Shown here one piece after another: positions 33,701 to 48,700 of a stretch of 60,000 nucleotides of DNA; position 1 is the first letter of the stretch; every line of letters begins with the position of its first letter. The notes beneath the pieces were generated by a model. It saw nothing but the letters and a program-made list of their open reading frames with translations, did not search any database and was not told where the DNA came from. The stretch lies in contig CAIIXF020000001.1 of assembly GCA_903813345.2 (NCBI GenBank), positions 49,743,885-49,803,884 of the forward strand. Direction: 5' to 3'. The position numbers and the translations under genes are program-made. The stretch is from Owenia fusiformis (Eukaryota; Annelida; Polychaeta; Sabellida; Oweniidae).

Positions 33701-36700
33701 GAGTCATATCATAAGTTCAGTAGCATTAACACTTTATTCTAGGTATAATTGAAAAATCATTAGTTGCAAAGCTATTCTCAGATTAAAAAGTGCTTGGGGT
33801 TCATTTTCTGGCCTGTTAATTTCATGGGGTGTTGCATCAATTGAGCCAAGGGCAAATTGGAGATAGTTCCAATTATTCCTCATATTGTTCCATTCTTCAA
33901 GAGATGGCCAGCGCACATTTAATAAATTTAACAAGGAATTTGGAGGAGGCGCAAATAAAAACACCAGGGTTGGATTTATCTCACTTGGAAGGCCTTCTGG
34001 TGGTGGTGCAGCTAGTAACATAAGCAATGCAACTACTGGATTTTACAAAACATGCAATCATAAACATACTTAAAGTACCAACTTCCGAGGAAGAGGGGCA
34101 GCTTATTGTCACGATTGTGTGTTTTCAAATGCATTACAGAATGGAATGGTCTTAATGCCGACACTAGAAATTCGCGATCATTGGCCTCTTTTAAAATACT
34201 TTGAAATTAACGTATGGTAATTCATTGATTACCACCATGGACATGAACATTAGGTGATTCAAAATATAACAGAAGGAGTTGGATTTGTTCCTCCTTTCCC
34301 AGTTCCATACTCACAACTTTACTACTGTGGATTCGCCTGTTTGTTTATGCAGCACAGAATCTGAAACGTTGAGACATTTTTTCTTCAGATGTAATCTTAC
34401 AAGGCCAACCATGAAAACTTTGTTTGGTGAAGTCCAGGATAATTTCCCAGAAATCAATTTTAAAGGCATACATGACTTGAAAAAATACATATCCTGCTCT
34501 ATAGGATGAGCAAATCAAAAAACAGAATTGGTAAAACTATTCTCATCTCACCTTGAAATCATAAGCACTTAATCAAAGATATGATACCCTTAAGAAAAAA
34601 ACGCTTGTTTTCTCCTCATGTGGTTAAAAGATGACCTTTTTTTAACCACATTTTTACCACTCAAGATATGTTTAAGTGTGGTTGTGGTCACCTGTTTTGA
34701 CATTCATAAAAGTGTGGGCTCTGCTGGTATTTCTTCCACAATTCCAAGAAATATCTCCCCATAGTTTCTCCTCATAATGAGAAAGTGTGGTTAAGGTGTT
34801 CCTGAAACTATGGGTGAGCAGGATATCAACTTAAATATGATTTAAGGTTACCATATTGTTAATAGGGGTTAAAAGGGTTAATGCTTGTTAAATATATTTT
34901 TGGATTTATTGTACATGATAAGTCTGTTATACCTGTTATTCTGGTATCTAAATTGTTTCATGCATCTTTTTCATCATCAAATAAATATTTTATTTTGAAG
35001 CATGATTTATTTGTCTCAATTATTATTGATTTATTCCATAATACTACTGTTCTCCCAGGGAAATATGAAGGAATAAAAATCGTATTGAATCGTATTACAT
35101 GAAAAAATTGTATTGTCCCCGGGACAAAAAATCGTATTGGAGCGTATTACATGAAAAAATCGTATTGTCCCCGGGAAAAAAATCGTATTGGAACGTATTA
35201 ACCTATTTTTGGTTTTCCTGTTATTTTTAACCTTGGCTAATTGATAAAAGCATTTTCAAAATGTAACATTTTAGAGGAATGTATTATGGAATAAATAGGT
35301 TATTTCTGGTCGGGATTGAATATGGGTTTCATTCCTCGGAAAATATGATATTGACCTTGGGAAATATGATATTGACACTCGGAATAAAACCCATATTCAA
35401 TCCCTCCCAGTAAATAACCTATATTTATTGGTGTATATTTTAATCTTTGATTATCCCAGAGTTTAATCTCTACAGGATATTTCAGTGAAACGCCTCAATT
35501 TGTGGAAACTGGTGACCTATGAAAGTGAACTGTTGACAATACCAATCAATTAAATTTCAATATGCTCCCATACCAATTAATTTGTACAATAGTATTACAC
35601 CACAAAGCCATATCAAATGTCAAATAGGGACCAAATACCAAACTAATTGTCTAAATATAAGACCAAATATCTGGGAAACAATCAAAATCAACCTCAATTT
35701 TTATTCACTATCAACTGAGACCATGCCACCATCATAAAATTTTTTATGTTAGTCTCAGCTATCAGAGAGGATGATGTTTGAATATGACTATTCAACGTTC
35801 ATTGAAGGCTGCTTGGCACCTTTCGCCTGACTGTAACCAATGACAATTCTGCAATAAACTTTGTAAAATATATAAAAAGTGTAAGCTCCGAAGATTAATA
35901 ACAGTAAATAAAATGAGTATTTGCTATTCATACCAAGGTTAAGATTGAGTCTATTGCCGAAGTAGGGTGGGTTGTTCTATTATGAGAAATCTAACAATTT
36001 TAAGCAGTGTAAAAACTAAATTGAATTAAAAGAATTCCATTATATATAAAAACCACTGACCATAAGATTCAAAGGTGTGGGTCGGGTGTGGTATGAGTGT
36101 GGTTTGGAGATGGTATAAGAGCAGTACAGGTATGGGTGATATATAATATGAATAAAAAGTGTGGTCTAAAAATGTGGGAAAAGTGTGGTCTTTAAGTCAA
36201 CAAACCCAAAATTGTTTACATAAGTTATAACAACAATGTTCAGTTCCACAGCTAGGACAAAATGAGTTTACTCAGATCTAGCTCAGATATAGATTTAATG
36301 AAAATAAGCATCCAAGATCCATATTTAAACTTATAATTATTAATCAAATGATTAATTATTATCAAATAATTATTAATTAAAATGGACACATTGAAGTGAG
36401 GAGCCTGAACTGAACATACAGAGGCAATCAGAACATGCCATCTAGATAGATACAGAAAAGTATCATTTAAAGCTCTGTAGATGAATTGAATTATCAGTTA
36501 ACCTCCTTACAAATCTGGAATATGGTCCCTAAGCACAATAATGTACATTACAAATGTTTACTATAAAGGAAAGATATGTAAGACCTTCACTGAAAATGAT
36601 AATAATTGAAGAAAAATAAACTGTGACCAGTTCACGAAAAAAGATCACATGATTATGAATATAAATATCTCCCACAAAATGCATCAACTTGGGTTGTTGC

Positions 36701-39700
36701 TATAGAACAACCTAATATCAACCTTTGGTATCAACTTAAGATGTGTTTTTCAGAATCTCACAGTCTTCACTAAAACTGCTTTAAATAATCTGTCCATATA
36801 ACTGTAGCTTTAAGGGTGATTTAAAGTACAAAATATGTCATGGAAAATATATACTGAAATTAAAGTTAAATAAAAATCACATTGCTAGGTTTCCTCATTC
36901 GCATGAATTTAGGGTTTTTGAAAAGATATTTAGGACTCAACTTGTCCACAAAGCACATTCAGGAATGTGTAATAACAAGTTAACAGACTTATTGAACTAT
37001 TGTTTTTATAAACATATCAGCAACATCCTTTTCTTATTTAATCATTAGATTTAGACTGTTGATTACAATTATAATCTTATTATTAAAATTAACATTGATA
37101 TAATTCAAATAAATTCACCAACTACAGGTACAACTTTTATTCTCGTGACTACAAGTCTTTGATGTCTAAGAAATAATAAAATCATGTCTGGACTATACTT
37201 TAACATTGATTACATGTATTTGTACAGCAGACATCCTGTTATTCTTTAATTATCCCAACGAACGAAGTTCGGTAGGGATATAGTGAAGCCCTCCGTCCGT
37301 CAGTCCGTCAGTCCGTCAGTCCGTCCGTCCGTCCGTCCGTCCGTCCGGAAGATAACTCAAATACGAGTTGACAGATTTTCTTCATATTTAGTGGGAAGAT
37401 GTATATTGGTGAATAGTTGTACGCAAAAAAAAAAATTTTCAAGATGGCCGCCGCTTTAAAAATGACGGGACTTTTTCGAAAAAACCATAACTTTTTCATT
37501 CTAAACCAAAGTAATTAATATTATTGTTTGAAATTTTGGTAGTATATTCGCAACATCTATCTATTTCACAAATATTTTGTGTTTTTCATCCTGACCCCCA
37601 GGGGCTGTGTATGGGGGGTCAGGAAAACAGTAATTTTCGCTAATTTTTAGATCTTTCTGAAGTATAGCTTTATTATACTCAAATGAAAGGTAATTAAGAG
37701 TAGATTGCAAATATTGTATCTTTTTTCTGATTCGAGCCTCGTAAAATTCAAAATGGCCGTCTAATGTACGATTTCGCAATAATTTTTCGATCCCTTCAAA
37801 GTATGGCTATATTATACTCAAATTGAAGGAATTTTGGAGTAGATCACAATTATGGTATTATTCTTCAGATTTGTACCTCAGAAAATTCAAAATGGCTGCT
37901 TTGCAGGAATTCGCAATTCTAAAATTTAAATTTTTCAATTTTAACCAAAGTAATGAGTATAATTGATTGGAATTCGGTAATTGATATTTTGTTCGTTGGG
38001 ATTTGCTACTCCGCGGAGTTGCCATTGTCTAGTTAGTCTTATAATAAGATTAGTCAGTTCAGTCAAAATAAGCGTCCCTTTAGAATAACTAATACTTTGT
38101 TTTATATTCATGCAAACTTCTGATCTCCCTAAATAGAAAATTCAAGCATCATCTGGACTTTCAATAGCAGGGGGCGAGTGTCCGAAATCGCTGTTAGAAG
38201 TCGAATATAGTTTCGAGGGAAAATAAAAGTCTTCTATAGACTATCCTTTATTTTATTCAGCGATCTTGTTTTGCACTTCCTTGTCTATGATTTGTACCTC
38301 AGTTTCGAACTGCAATGGAACTCACTATAATCGTAAAGATCACTTGATCTCATTATAGTAGTAAACACCATCCAATTTTGTACCCGTTTGGGCTATGCAT
38401 TTTAGATCACTATCTAACCACTATCATGTGCATGATAATTCAAATTCCAACCTTTGGTATAATCAGAGTTGGCTATTTTCCACTGGACATGCAGTTACAT
38501 GTATGATTGATATAACTCTGTACAACCAGTCACAGTACAGTCTTTCCAATGGGTGTAAAATTGTATTATTACCACCTTGCCGGGCCAGTTCTAGGGGGTT
38601 TTAGTGCTAAATTAGAAGGCATTCAATTTACTATATCGACCTGAGAAATGTGTGACGTCATAGTGGTGGTCCATATGGACCGGTCTAGAATATATTCTGG
38701 ACCGGCAATTTTTCCCCGGGAAATTAGATATCGTTCAGTGCGTAAGATTTTCTTGCTATTTCAGCCCTGGTCGTTAACGGTGGTAATAATACTTATAACG
38801 TCATTTCACTATATTCCCCTTAGAAATGACGTTATTGTACTATTATTCAGTTAAAGGCCCCATATAAAGTTTAAACCACTTTGGCTTATATTTTTGTCTT
38901 ATCCAATGTTATCAAAGCGTGAAATGTGAAACTTTTTATTAATTTCAAAAAATGTTTTTGAAGGACTTTTTGTTAAAAATATCGTGAATTTATTTAAAAT
39001 TAACTTAAAGAGGTAATAAGAGGTCCATAATTCTACATGTTCACATACAAGTTTAAAAAATGTGTATCTTAAATTAATGTAGAACTACGCCTTTGTATCA
39101 GAGACACACTTTTATAGGTGCGTCTTTACAATGAAACACAATAACGAGAATTGCAACTTTAGGATCTTGAAAACAGTTGCAATATCCTTCCTGGTTAGAA
39201 TCGGTTGCCATGTACAACTAAAACACTATATAAAATAACTATCTATACACCATCAATGCAAATATATGCTTTCTTCCATTCTGATACTCATGGCATCTTT
39301 CTGTTTCACTTGAAACACAGGGCTGAGAAGAAATGAGATGTCATGGTTTATCATGATGGCTTTTTTCGAGAATACATAATGCGGGTCCGGGAATGCGGGG
39401 TGCCACATTCATTGCAACACACCTTGCAACAATGTCTTATGAGGGTATATTTCTTATATTGAGAAGTTTATCATCTATTGAAATTAAATACTTGTACATG
39501 TAGCTACAAAAAGCGAATTTGTTTGAGCAGTCCTAGCTCGACATATTATAAAGAAAACAATATTTACAACATGGTATGCTTAGTAGACTGTTCAATTTGG
39601 AATTTCGAAGCTTAGCCAAACATCAGCTTTCTAACAAAAATCATCAAAAAAGGATTTTATCAAAGTCTTCCATGCAAATGAAGGTGCGAATTCACATTAA

Positions 39701-42700
39701 CAAATTAAGATAAGATCCACAATATGTTATCAAATGGTTTAATGCGCAAAATGGAAATGACTTTGACAAACCTTGGACATCTTTCTTTCAGTCCATGGAC
39801 TCTAAAATAACAAGAATTTGCATTGTCTGGAGCGTAAAATTGGTTATTTTGAATGCCGCCTCTTGTATTTTTCATCTGCCCCTTGTACACAAAGTTACTG
39901 AAACCACTGATCATTCATTTGACTCTAACCCTTATGTCATTTTACTGAAATATTTTGCAAAGATTAAACCGTTTAACCTCAGTCAGAGTATAAAATGTAC
40001 ATGTGATCAAATTAACCCATCTCCCTATGCTTCAATCATACAACATTCTCATAGTTGCCACATGCGTAATGGAATATTTCAAAGAAGATGCATAAAACAA
40101 TTTAGATACCAGAATAACAGGTATAACAGACTTATCATATACGGTAAATAATAAAAAATATTTTTAACAAGCATTAACCCTTTTAACCCCTATTAACAAT
40201 ATGGTAACCTTAAATCATATTAAAGTTAATGTCCTGCTCCTCCATAGTTTCAGGAACACCTTAACCACACTTTCTCATTATGAGAAGAAACTATGGGGAG
40301 ATATTTCTTGGAATTGTGGAAGAAATACCAGTGGGGACCACACTTTTATGAGTGTCAAAACAGGTGACCACAACCACACTTATACATATCTTGAGTGGTA
40401 AAAATGTGGTTAAAAAAGGTCATCTTTTAACCACATGAAGAGAAAACAAGCGTTTTTTCTTAAGGGTACTTTATTGCCTATTGAACAGTCCTTTTCAGTC
40501 ACACACACACGCAGGAATTGTTATTATTGTATTTTTGATCTATTTGTATATATGTATTATTTATATCATATGTCAATATGTTTAAGGTAACTTATAACTT
40601 AATCAAAAAATCCAAGATGGCCGAAACCAGGAAGCACATGGCATTTGAGTATAATCTGACCATCAAAATTAACTGTCTTTTGGTTGGATTTTCTCTCAAT
40701 TTTTAGTTCCACTTATCATTTATATAACCAGGCTCACTGTGGTAATGCAAATAGAAACAGTAAACATTTTGGAATGGGAATTTGAGTCCTCTGAAAATGT
40801 GACAGAAAAATTGACAAAAAGAGTAGCATGGCAAAGGTCTCTCAACATTTTTTTCTAATTTCTCTGGAACATCCCTTTAATATAGCCCAAAATGGAAGGA
40901 GCTTTAGAATTTTGAAATCTCTCATACAAATTAAAAAAAATAGAAAAAAACAATTTGAGAAGTGTACTTTTTTCCTTATTTTGATCCCAATTTTTTTATC
41001 GGGTAATTTTTCAAATTTCCGTTGCTCCTTCGTTTTTGATATATGTTTGAAGTATATTTTCTGAAATGTTCAGATATTTTGAATCAGCGGTTTTTCACGG
41101 GCTACTCCTAGAAAAAAATCTTCTCAAATTCTTTAAACGGCACTTTTTTCTCAAACTAAAGTTTTTTGTTGTTCTTTGATGTCTTTGTAATGATTACAGT
41201 GCACAAGCATATGTGAAATAATAAAAACGACTTCTCAGGAAGAGTTTGAAAATTTCAAGATTGTGAAATTTTCAATTTTTTCTGAAGATCGATTAAGTTA
41301 ACAGTCACCTTAATATATATAAAGACATGGCTAGTAATGACAGTATGGCACAGCCATTGAAATAAATTTATAAATAAAAAAATAAATAAACATGCTTGAC
41401 CATTTTTGACATTTTCCCTGAACAAATTGCCTATACAACTCAGCATCTATATCAAACGCTTCAATAGGTATATATTATAGTAGCCCGGACAGAATTGTTC
41501 AATGGTCACCTTTTCTTTAATAACTTTTTTAATTTTCAGTAGTTTCTAAATCTGGTTACATATTTGAAAACTAGAGTAAAATTCTGACATACAAAAAAAA
41601 AAAAATATTTAAGAAACATCTCTTAATTTATTGATATTATAGGCGTTCATAGCATGAGTGACGCAAATACATAATTCACCATTTTGTCTCATATTTGTTC
41701 AAAAATGGCGGCATGTTTTGTGGTTTGAATGTTCAGTTGAAAGTTAATATTTAAGAAATGTCATAGGCCTACGAAATCATGTAGACTGCTGCCTTGGTAT
41801 GAGGTAATGACTGCATTTATAACCCTTTGTTTTAAATTGACTTGTATGTATACCAGAACTTAAAAAGGTTTGTACATTGTATGTACAGTTTATTGGTAAT
41901 GTCGTAGGACTTAACATTTTTTGGCCATTCCATTGTTACTCGTAGTGGATTAGCAACCCTAGTTTGTTTAACCTGTGCAACTATAGGGTCATACTGCCAC
42001 AGTTTGTAATGTCTTTCCCAGTCACACGCCTCTTAACCCATCCTTGGCATGCACGTGAATTGTTCTTCAGCTTTTCAATGGCCTGAGATGGCTGTTTGGA
42101 GCTCTTGAAAAGATTGAGGACCTACTCTCATCACACCCGCATATTGGGGCGCCACCTTTTTAAATCCTCTTGAACACAACCCGAACATTTCAATAGAGTT
42201 GATTTCATATACCCTCGGATGGAGTTAATTTCTTGTATTTGATGAATGGTCAGTTGAGTTGCTGCTGCATTACATCAGGATTGTAACGGTGGCAGCATGG
42301 CCCTATAGTCCCATGACAATCTTTAAATATTAACTTTCAACTGAACATTCAAATTCACAAAATATGCCGCCATTTTGAACAAATATGAGGCAAAATGATG
42401 AATTATGTATTTGCGTCAGTCATACTATGAACGCCAATAATATCAATAAAATAAGAGATGTTCCTTAAATATTTTTTTTGTATGTCAGAATTTTACTCTA
42501 GTTTTCAAATATGTCATCAGACTATGATAATAATGAAAATTAAAAAAGTTATTAAAGAAAAAGTGACCATTGAACAATTCTGTCCAGGCTACTAGTTATG
42601 AGAGTACTAGAGTGGAGAGAACTATATGTATAGTGTATGTGTAAACAGTTAGAGGATAATGTGCCAAATCAACCATCACAATATATAAGGGAAAGCCAGT

Positions 42701-45700
42701 GTACTGGCAAGCATGCAAGCCTACCAAAAACACATGATACATGTACAAGAATGCATTGTCACTGAATTAAAACTTAACATGTACAGGGTCAGGGTCACTA
42801 AACTTTCTCACAACAGGTTAAATAAATGAAAGCAACAGGCAAAATTAATTGATATCATAAATTAACATGGAAAAGTTGAAAAGTCCCTAAAAACCACAGA
42901 CGATTTTGTGATTACAACTTGTTTTTTATCCTTACTCATTCTTATCCTAACACATTCCCCTTTCTAATGGTAGTTCAAACCCTCACTTATTGATCCTGAT
43001 TTGCTCAAGTTGTTAATTAAGCTATATTACAGTATGTGATGGTACTATAAGAGTACTGTGAGAGACGGATAGCAGAAGAAAAGGTTCAATTGAAGCACAG
43101 TATGCACATATACATGTAATTACATTTGTGTAATGAGCTTCATCGAGACACCACTGAAAATAAAATCAGCTGTATATGTAGTGATTGGGATAAACCTATA
43201 AGCAACAACATGGTGCAATGGAAAATGAAACTCAAAGTTTTGTTTGTCATTTCTGTGACTGTAGGAATGTGTATGTATATTTTGTTGCAAAATTCACCAT
43301 TTCTGCAAACTAAAGAAACAAAACATGCCATACAACTAAACACATTGAGTGATGAAATTAAACTGGAGAAAGATACAAGAAGTTATAAAACTAAAACAGA
43401 TTTGAAAACAATTAATTGGTCTCATACAGTGCAAGATGAACGTAAATCGAGCAAAAGCATAAAAAGTGATAAAACAAAAACAGAAGTAAAAACAGTTGCT
43501 GAATCATCTAAAGTGCATATAAGCAATACAAAAAGTTTGAGTATAGTGGAAAAATCTAGGTTCATGACATTTGGAGAAAACCCTCTATTGTCTGAGGAAA
43601 TAAAAGTGAAAGAACACTTTTTACAACTACTAAATGCAAGAAAAAAATATACAATCACCAAACATGTATACAAAGGATTGGAATTTCAAAATATTTGTGC
43701 CGTTCATTCTGAAGAACTGATTCTGTCACAAGTGAAGCAGATGTATAAGCTTGCTGGATTAAAGATAGATCAAAAGTTCAATAAAGAATCTTTACAATAT
43801 CTCTCACAAGATCTTTTTGGACCACGTTTATATCATTCAACCAAATATGATTACAGCATAGAGTGGAAACATGATGAACTACATCATAATGTTTATATGA
43901 AGATATCTGAAACATTCCTCAGAAAACCAACATATGGCGGTAGCAGCTTCAGAATTCATGTACAGGGTGTCCATAGTTTTTTGTGTCATGTCAAGGATAA
44001 TTTCAATGGGATTTATCATGTGTGTTGTCCTTATGTAGCACCCTGTAGTACTATAACTGTCACATTGATGTACATGTCTTATGGAGCATTCCTTGATGTA
44101 CCAACCATTCAACCAGTTTCCCTAATTCTCGCTGAAATTCAAAATTGTGATTTACATCACAGGGATCAACAGTCGCATGAACAATTTGAGATGGCCATGA
44201 TTGAAAAAGTTCATTGTGAGAGACAGCCAAAAGTTATTTCTAAGTATGGGAGGTGGATATTCAAAGATGGAGTTTTAAGATGGGGATTACACTCTAAGTG
44301 TCTTACAGAGATGATGGATCCAAAAGCGCTGAGAAATTGTTTCAACAAACTAAAAAACATTGATTGTTATGGGGACTCCCATCTCCGATATACAATGACT
44401 TATTTTGGATCATTTATAAGAAACGACTTTGTTATTCAAATGTGGGAAAATTGGGGATTTAATCATTTCAATTTCAATTGGTGCCCTGGATTGCCTGTGG
44501 TTTGGAAATCACTAAGTAAAAAGTACATTCTCAATCTCCACAAAACCACCTCTTTTCAAAGCCAAGCAAAGGATCAACGAAACAGCACTATACTGATCAA
44601 CAATGGATCATGGGACTTAGATACAGGGCTATTCTCAGACTATCTCTATTCAATTCAATCTTTACTCGTGCCTCTTATAAGAAAATATCGCCAAAATCCA
44701 ATATGGGACACAACACCCATCATCTGGCTTAGTAATCCAGCATTCCCTCATGAGTACAGATTTATTTTCGATCATGGAGGACACCATAAAAGAAATGACT
44801 TTAGAGCTGCAGCTGCAAATTCTCTCATAGAGTCGCTTACTAAAGACTTGAAGGTGGAGTTCATTAACCAGCTGACCCCCTCAAGTATAAGGTCCAGTGA
44901 TAATGTATGTAGTGCACATTATATCTGCCAAAAAGATGTTAGTGGACCAGAAAAGGCAATAGGAGATGTAGGGATTGTAATTGCACATATGTTGTTTGAT
45001 GAGATGTGTAAATAGTAATATCACTACCCTTGGGTAGAGACTCGTAATTACAACCCTCGATGAGATTGGTGTGTCAGCATAGGCGTTGCCAGGGGGTGCA
45101 ATGGGTGCGATCTCTTTTTATTTCAAGCTTCTAGTTTAATTTTGAAGGAAGTTACATCAATTATTGTAAAATTCAAAACAAATCTTTAAAAAATGTTTTT
45201 GCCTTGCTTATCCCTCGATGCACCCCCCCCTGACTGAAAACAAAAAAATTGGGCGATCGCAACCCCCCTTATTGAAAGCTGGCTATGTTTATGCTCAGTG
45301 TCATGACTATATTGGAGTTTGAATAATAAATTCTAGTGTAGGTGAAGGTCTTTTTCAACTCTTGATAAGGGTATTAAAATATCACCTGTTGTTCTGTATG
45401 TCACTATCAATAATTAAGCAACATGAGGTGTTTACAAATTTACTATTATTAACTTTATTTACTGTTTGTGCTGGTGTACTGTCTTGTATATTGTAGTTGT
45501 GTCTCGTATAAAGTCCCATTATTTCCACATTTTTATCCCACGCAACAAAGTTTGGAGGGATATAGGGAATGCCTTAGTCCGTCCCTCCATCCGAAAAGTA
45601 GTGGAGCAATTTTGTTTATATTTGATATGTGAGTACTCATGAGCCTTGCACACTGTTAAATGACACTTTGGGCAGTAAAAAATTTACATTTTTTACTATA

Positions 45701-48700
45701 ACTCGAAAAGTAATGGAGCGATTTTGTTCATATTTGATATGTGAATACTATAAGCATGGCACATTGTCTAGTAACACTTTTGAGAGTAGTTGCCATTTTT
45801 TACTATAACTCAAAAAGTAATAGAGCGATTTTGTTCATATTTTGATATATGAATACTCATAAGAATGGCACATTGTCTAGTAACACTTTTGAGAGTAGTT
45901 GCCATTTTTTACTATAACTCAAAAAGTAATAGAGCGATTTTGTTCATATTTTGATATATGAATACTCATAAGAATGGCACACTATCTTATGACACTTTTG
46001 GTAGTAGTCATCCATTTAATGGGATTTGCTATACTTTGGCATTGCTGTTGCCTAGTTACAATTGCATTTAGCTGATATTGTGAAATCAGAGGTTGAAGAT
46101 TGGGACTTTATAACTTTTGAGTAGTAATTTTTAAAACTTGCTTTTTGTATGTGTAATCATGTAGGCCTTGCACAGCAAAAATCACTGATGAACAATAAAT
46201 AAAGTCCATATCACTTTAAATCTTTTTTTAATTTGGTAAATGCAGCATTTGACCATTTCTTTTGATCTATTAAACCTATTTATATATAACTGACAAATGA
46301 TGCAGATGAGCTCACTTCAATAATATGACTAGAAAATGGTCATTAAGGTCAGGGTGCATGTTTGGAATTTTGCTGCAACCCTTAATAGGGTTACATGTTA
46401 TTTTTCAAATTTGAATCACTCCTTCTCCACAATGTCCACATCTCTCACTTTTGCACAACAAGTGCACTAATGTACCTAGAAAAGAATGCAAAGAAGAATG
46501 TTTTGATAAATTGTATAAAAAACAAAAAATGAATATGGCAATGAACTTATACATTTTACAAAAAGAATCTTATCACCAGTCTTTTCTAGGCACATAAGTT
46601 CACTCTTTGTGCAAAACTGGAAGATGTAGACAATGTGTGGAAGGAGTGATTCCTGTTTGAAAAATAACATGTGACTCAGTTGAGGAATGCAGAAAAATTC
46701 CCAACATGCACCCTGGCCTTAATGAGATAACTCTCAATTAATCTGTTGGGGGTGGCTTAAAATAAATTGATATATTTATGTTTATCTCCACATGTTTTCT
46801 AAGCAGGGATACATTGAATACCCCTATACCTTTATATTTTGAGTCACATGGTATCTGATGAGAGAACAAGTATCCCAGCATGGAAATAACATTTAAGTTC
46901 TGTACTCTATGGTTTACAGATTTTTGCTACTCAATCTAAAACAAGACTGACATTTGTCATAATGGGATATTTTACATGTTCATAATTCCTAATAGATAAT
47001 TGGGATAATTTGTCATTTATTTATTCCTATGTGGATGTGCACATGACTTAATGAATACTGGTTGATTTAATGCATTCATGCCATGTATGCAAGTCCTCAT
47101 ACAAGACTATCTTGCTTAGAAATTGTCTATAATTCATTGAGCCCTTGGCTTAAATCCATAAAAATGTACTTGTATATAGAGAAGAATAGAAAATAAAATA
47201 ATATTATGTATTATGAAATTAGAAAACTATTTTGTTGAATGTTTGTTCTCATGATACACCTCCATTATACACCTATATAGCTGATAATAGCCAAAAGCTA
47301 CAATTCAATCAGTTTTATGACCTGAATTAATCTATAAATATCATTTTAATGAACTTTAAAACAACTATGTCATCCTAAACTAATAATGATATGTTGCATG
47401 TGGAAGAAACTTAAAGGAAAATACCTTTATTTATCAAATACCAGGTTCCTTGAAAAATGATAACAAGTAAAATAAATAAATAAATAAATAAATAAATAGT
47501 TAGTTATGTTACCACCAAAAAGTGATGACATATTGTTATCGTCTCCGTTTTTGGTTGGCAATTGGCGGGTGGTGTTTGGCATCTGTAACAAATTCTTAAA
47601 ACTTCCAATAACTTAACAAATACTGTTTAGACTGACTTTTCAAAATCATCTACAAGTTTTCAGAATCTGACTACATTTAAGATTTGACCTTCAATGACCT
47701 TTTCAAGGTCAAAAAAGGTCAAAAAGGTATTTTTTCAACTACATATGTAGCTTCAAATTTATCAAATTCTTTTTTCAAAATCATCTACAGAATTCTCAGA
47801 AATTCAAATATGACTTAAGATTGAACTAATAATATTGTGAGCAACTAGGTGGTGACATTTTGTCATGTTAATGCCTTGTTTGACTCACATGTTTACGTAT
47901 TTTCTATACTCTATTATAGAAGGAGAAGGAAAAGAAAGAAAAAGATGAGAAGAAAAAGCAACATGCTGCAGAGAAGGCAGAGAAACAAGCAAAGAAAAAG
48001 GAAGCCTCAGCAACTAAAGACAAAGGTACAAAATGACCTTGCAATATTCATTACTTGGATCCATGATTTTTAAGAATGACTTTGAGTGACTCTTTGAAAG
48101 TCTTTTGCACTGAGGTGTCCAAGACATCAGTTCAAGTCTTTTGTTGGATTGCATTTGACATGGTTGGCTACATCTTCCACCACGTGCCATGATACTTATT
48201 TGGACTGTAGCGATCATAAACTGTTTACTAGACACACACTGAACAATTCTTCCAGACATTTTTGGGAGGTTGGTCCAGATATCCCTGGTAAACATTAAGT
48301 TACATAATCCATGTTTAAATATATCTTAATCAAATCTTAATTGAAAATTGGCCATTGCTATAAGTCGGAAAGATTTAGGAAAATCAGTCTGTACATCTAC
48401 ATATAAAAAATGTTGGACATATTGAATATCTGTTTATGTAAATAAAGTTGACAACGAACTTGGTTTTTGCAAGTTTTGGAGAACCCGTTTTGAAATGAAA
48501 ATGACATCATTTATATTATGGACACTAGCTGACGGACATTATAATTAATTTGAACTTATGATATACCAAATTAAAGATGAGTATTCAATTCCCTATCTAC
48601 TGGATATAAAATGACATGTTTTCATGAAGAAAATCAATATTTATTTTTGAAATACGAGTGTCCCATTTTTTTGTACCACCCTGTACAATGTACTTCGTAT

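Larger units (their letters stand above)
34587..40466. mobile_element. 5.9-kb inverted-repeat element flanked by TA
   Basis: Arms at 34587-34969 and 40083-40466 are reverse complements with few differences, beginning CCCTTAAGAAAAAAACGCTT and including TTTTTAACCACATTTTTACC and AGAAATATCTCCCCATAGTT. TA flanks both ends (34585-34586, 40467-40468), though TACCC ends alone are also possible. The interior holds no recognisable transposase but carries later insertions, including the Helentron-like element at 37253. It lies in the big DIS3L2 intron. Confidence 0.75.

Noticed and set aside
39795-40151. 118-codon plus-strand frame
   Set aside because: It crosses the border of the right arm of the 5.9-kb inverted-repeat element and matches no family I recognise.
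43126-43209. Extension of the NXPE-like protein upstream of 43210
   Set aside because: The longer frame begins at TTG rather than ATG. The ATG at 43210 gives a normal type II membrane topology.
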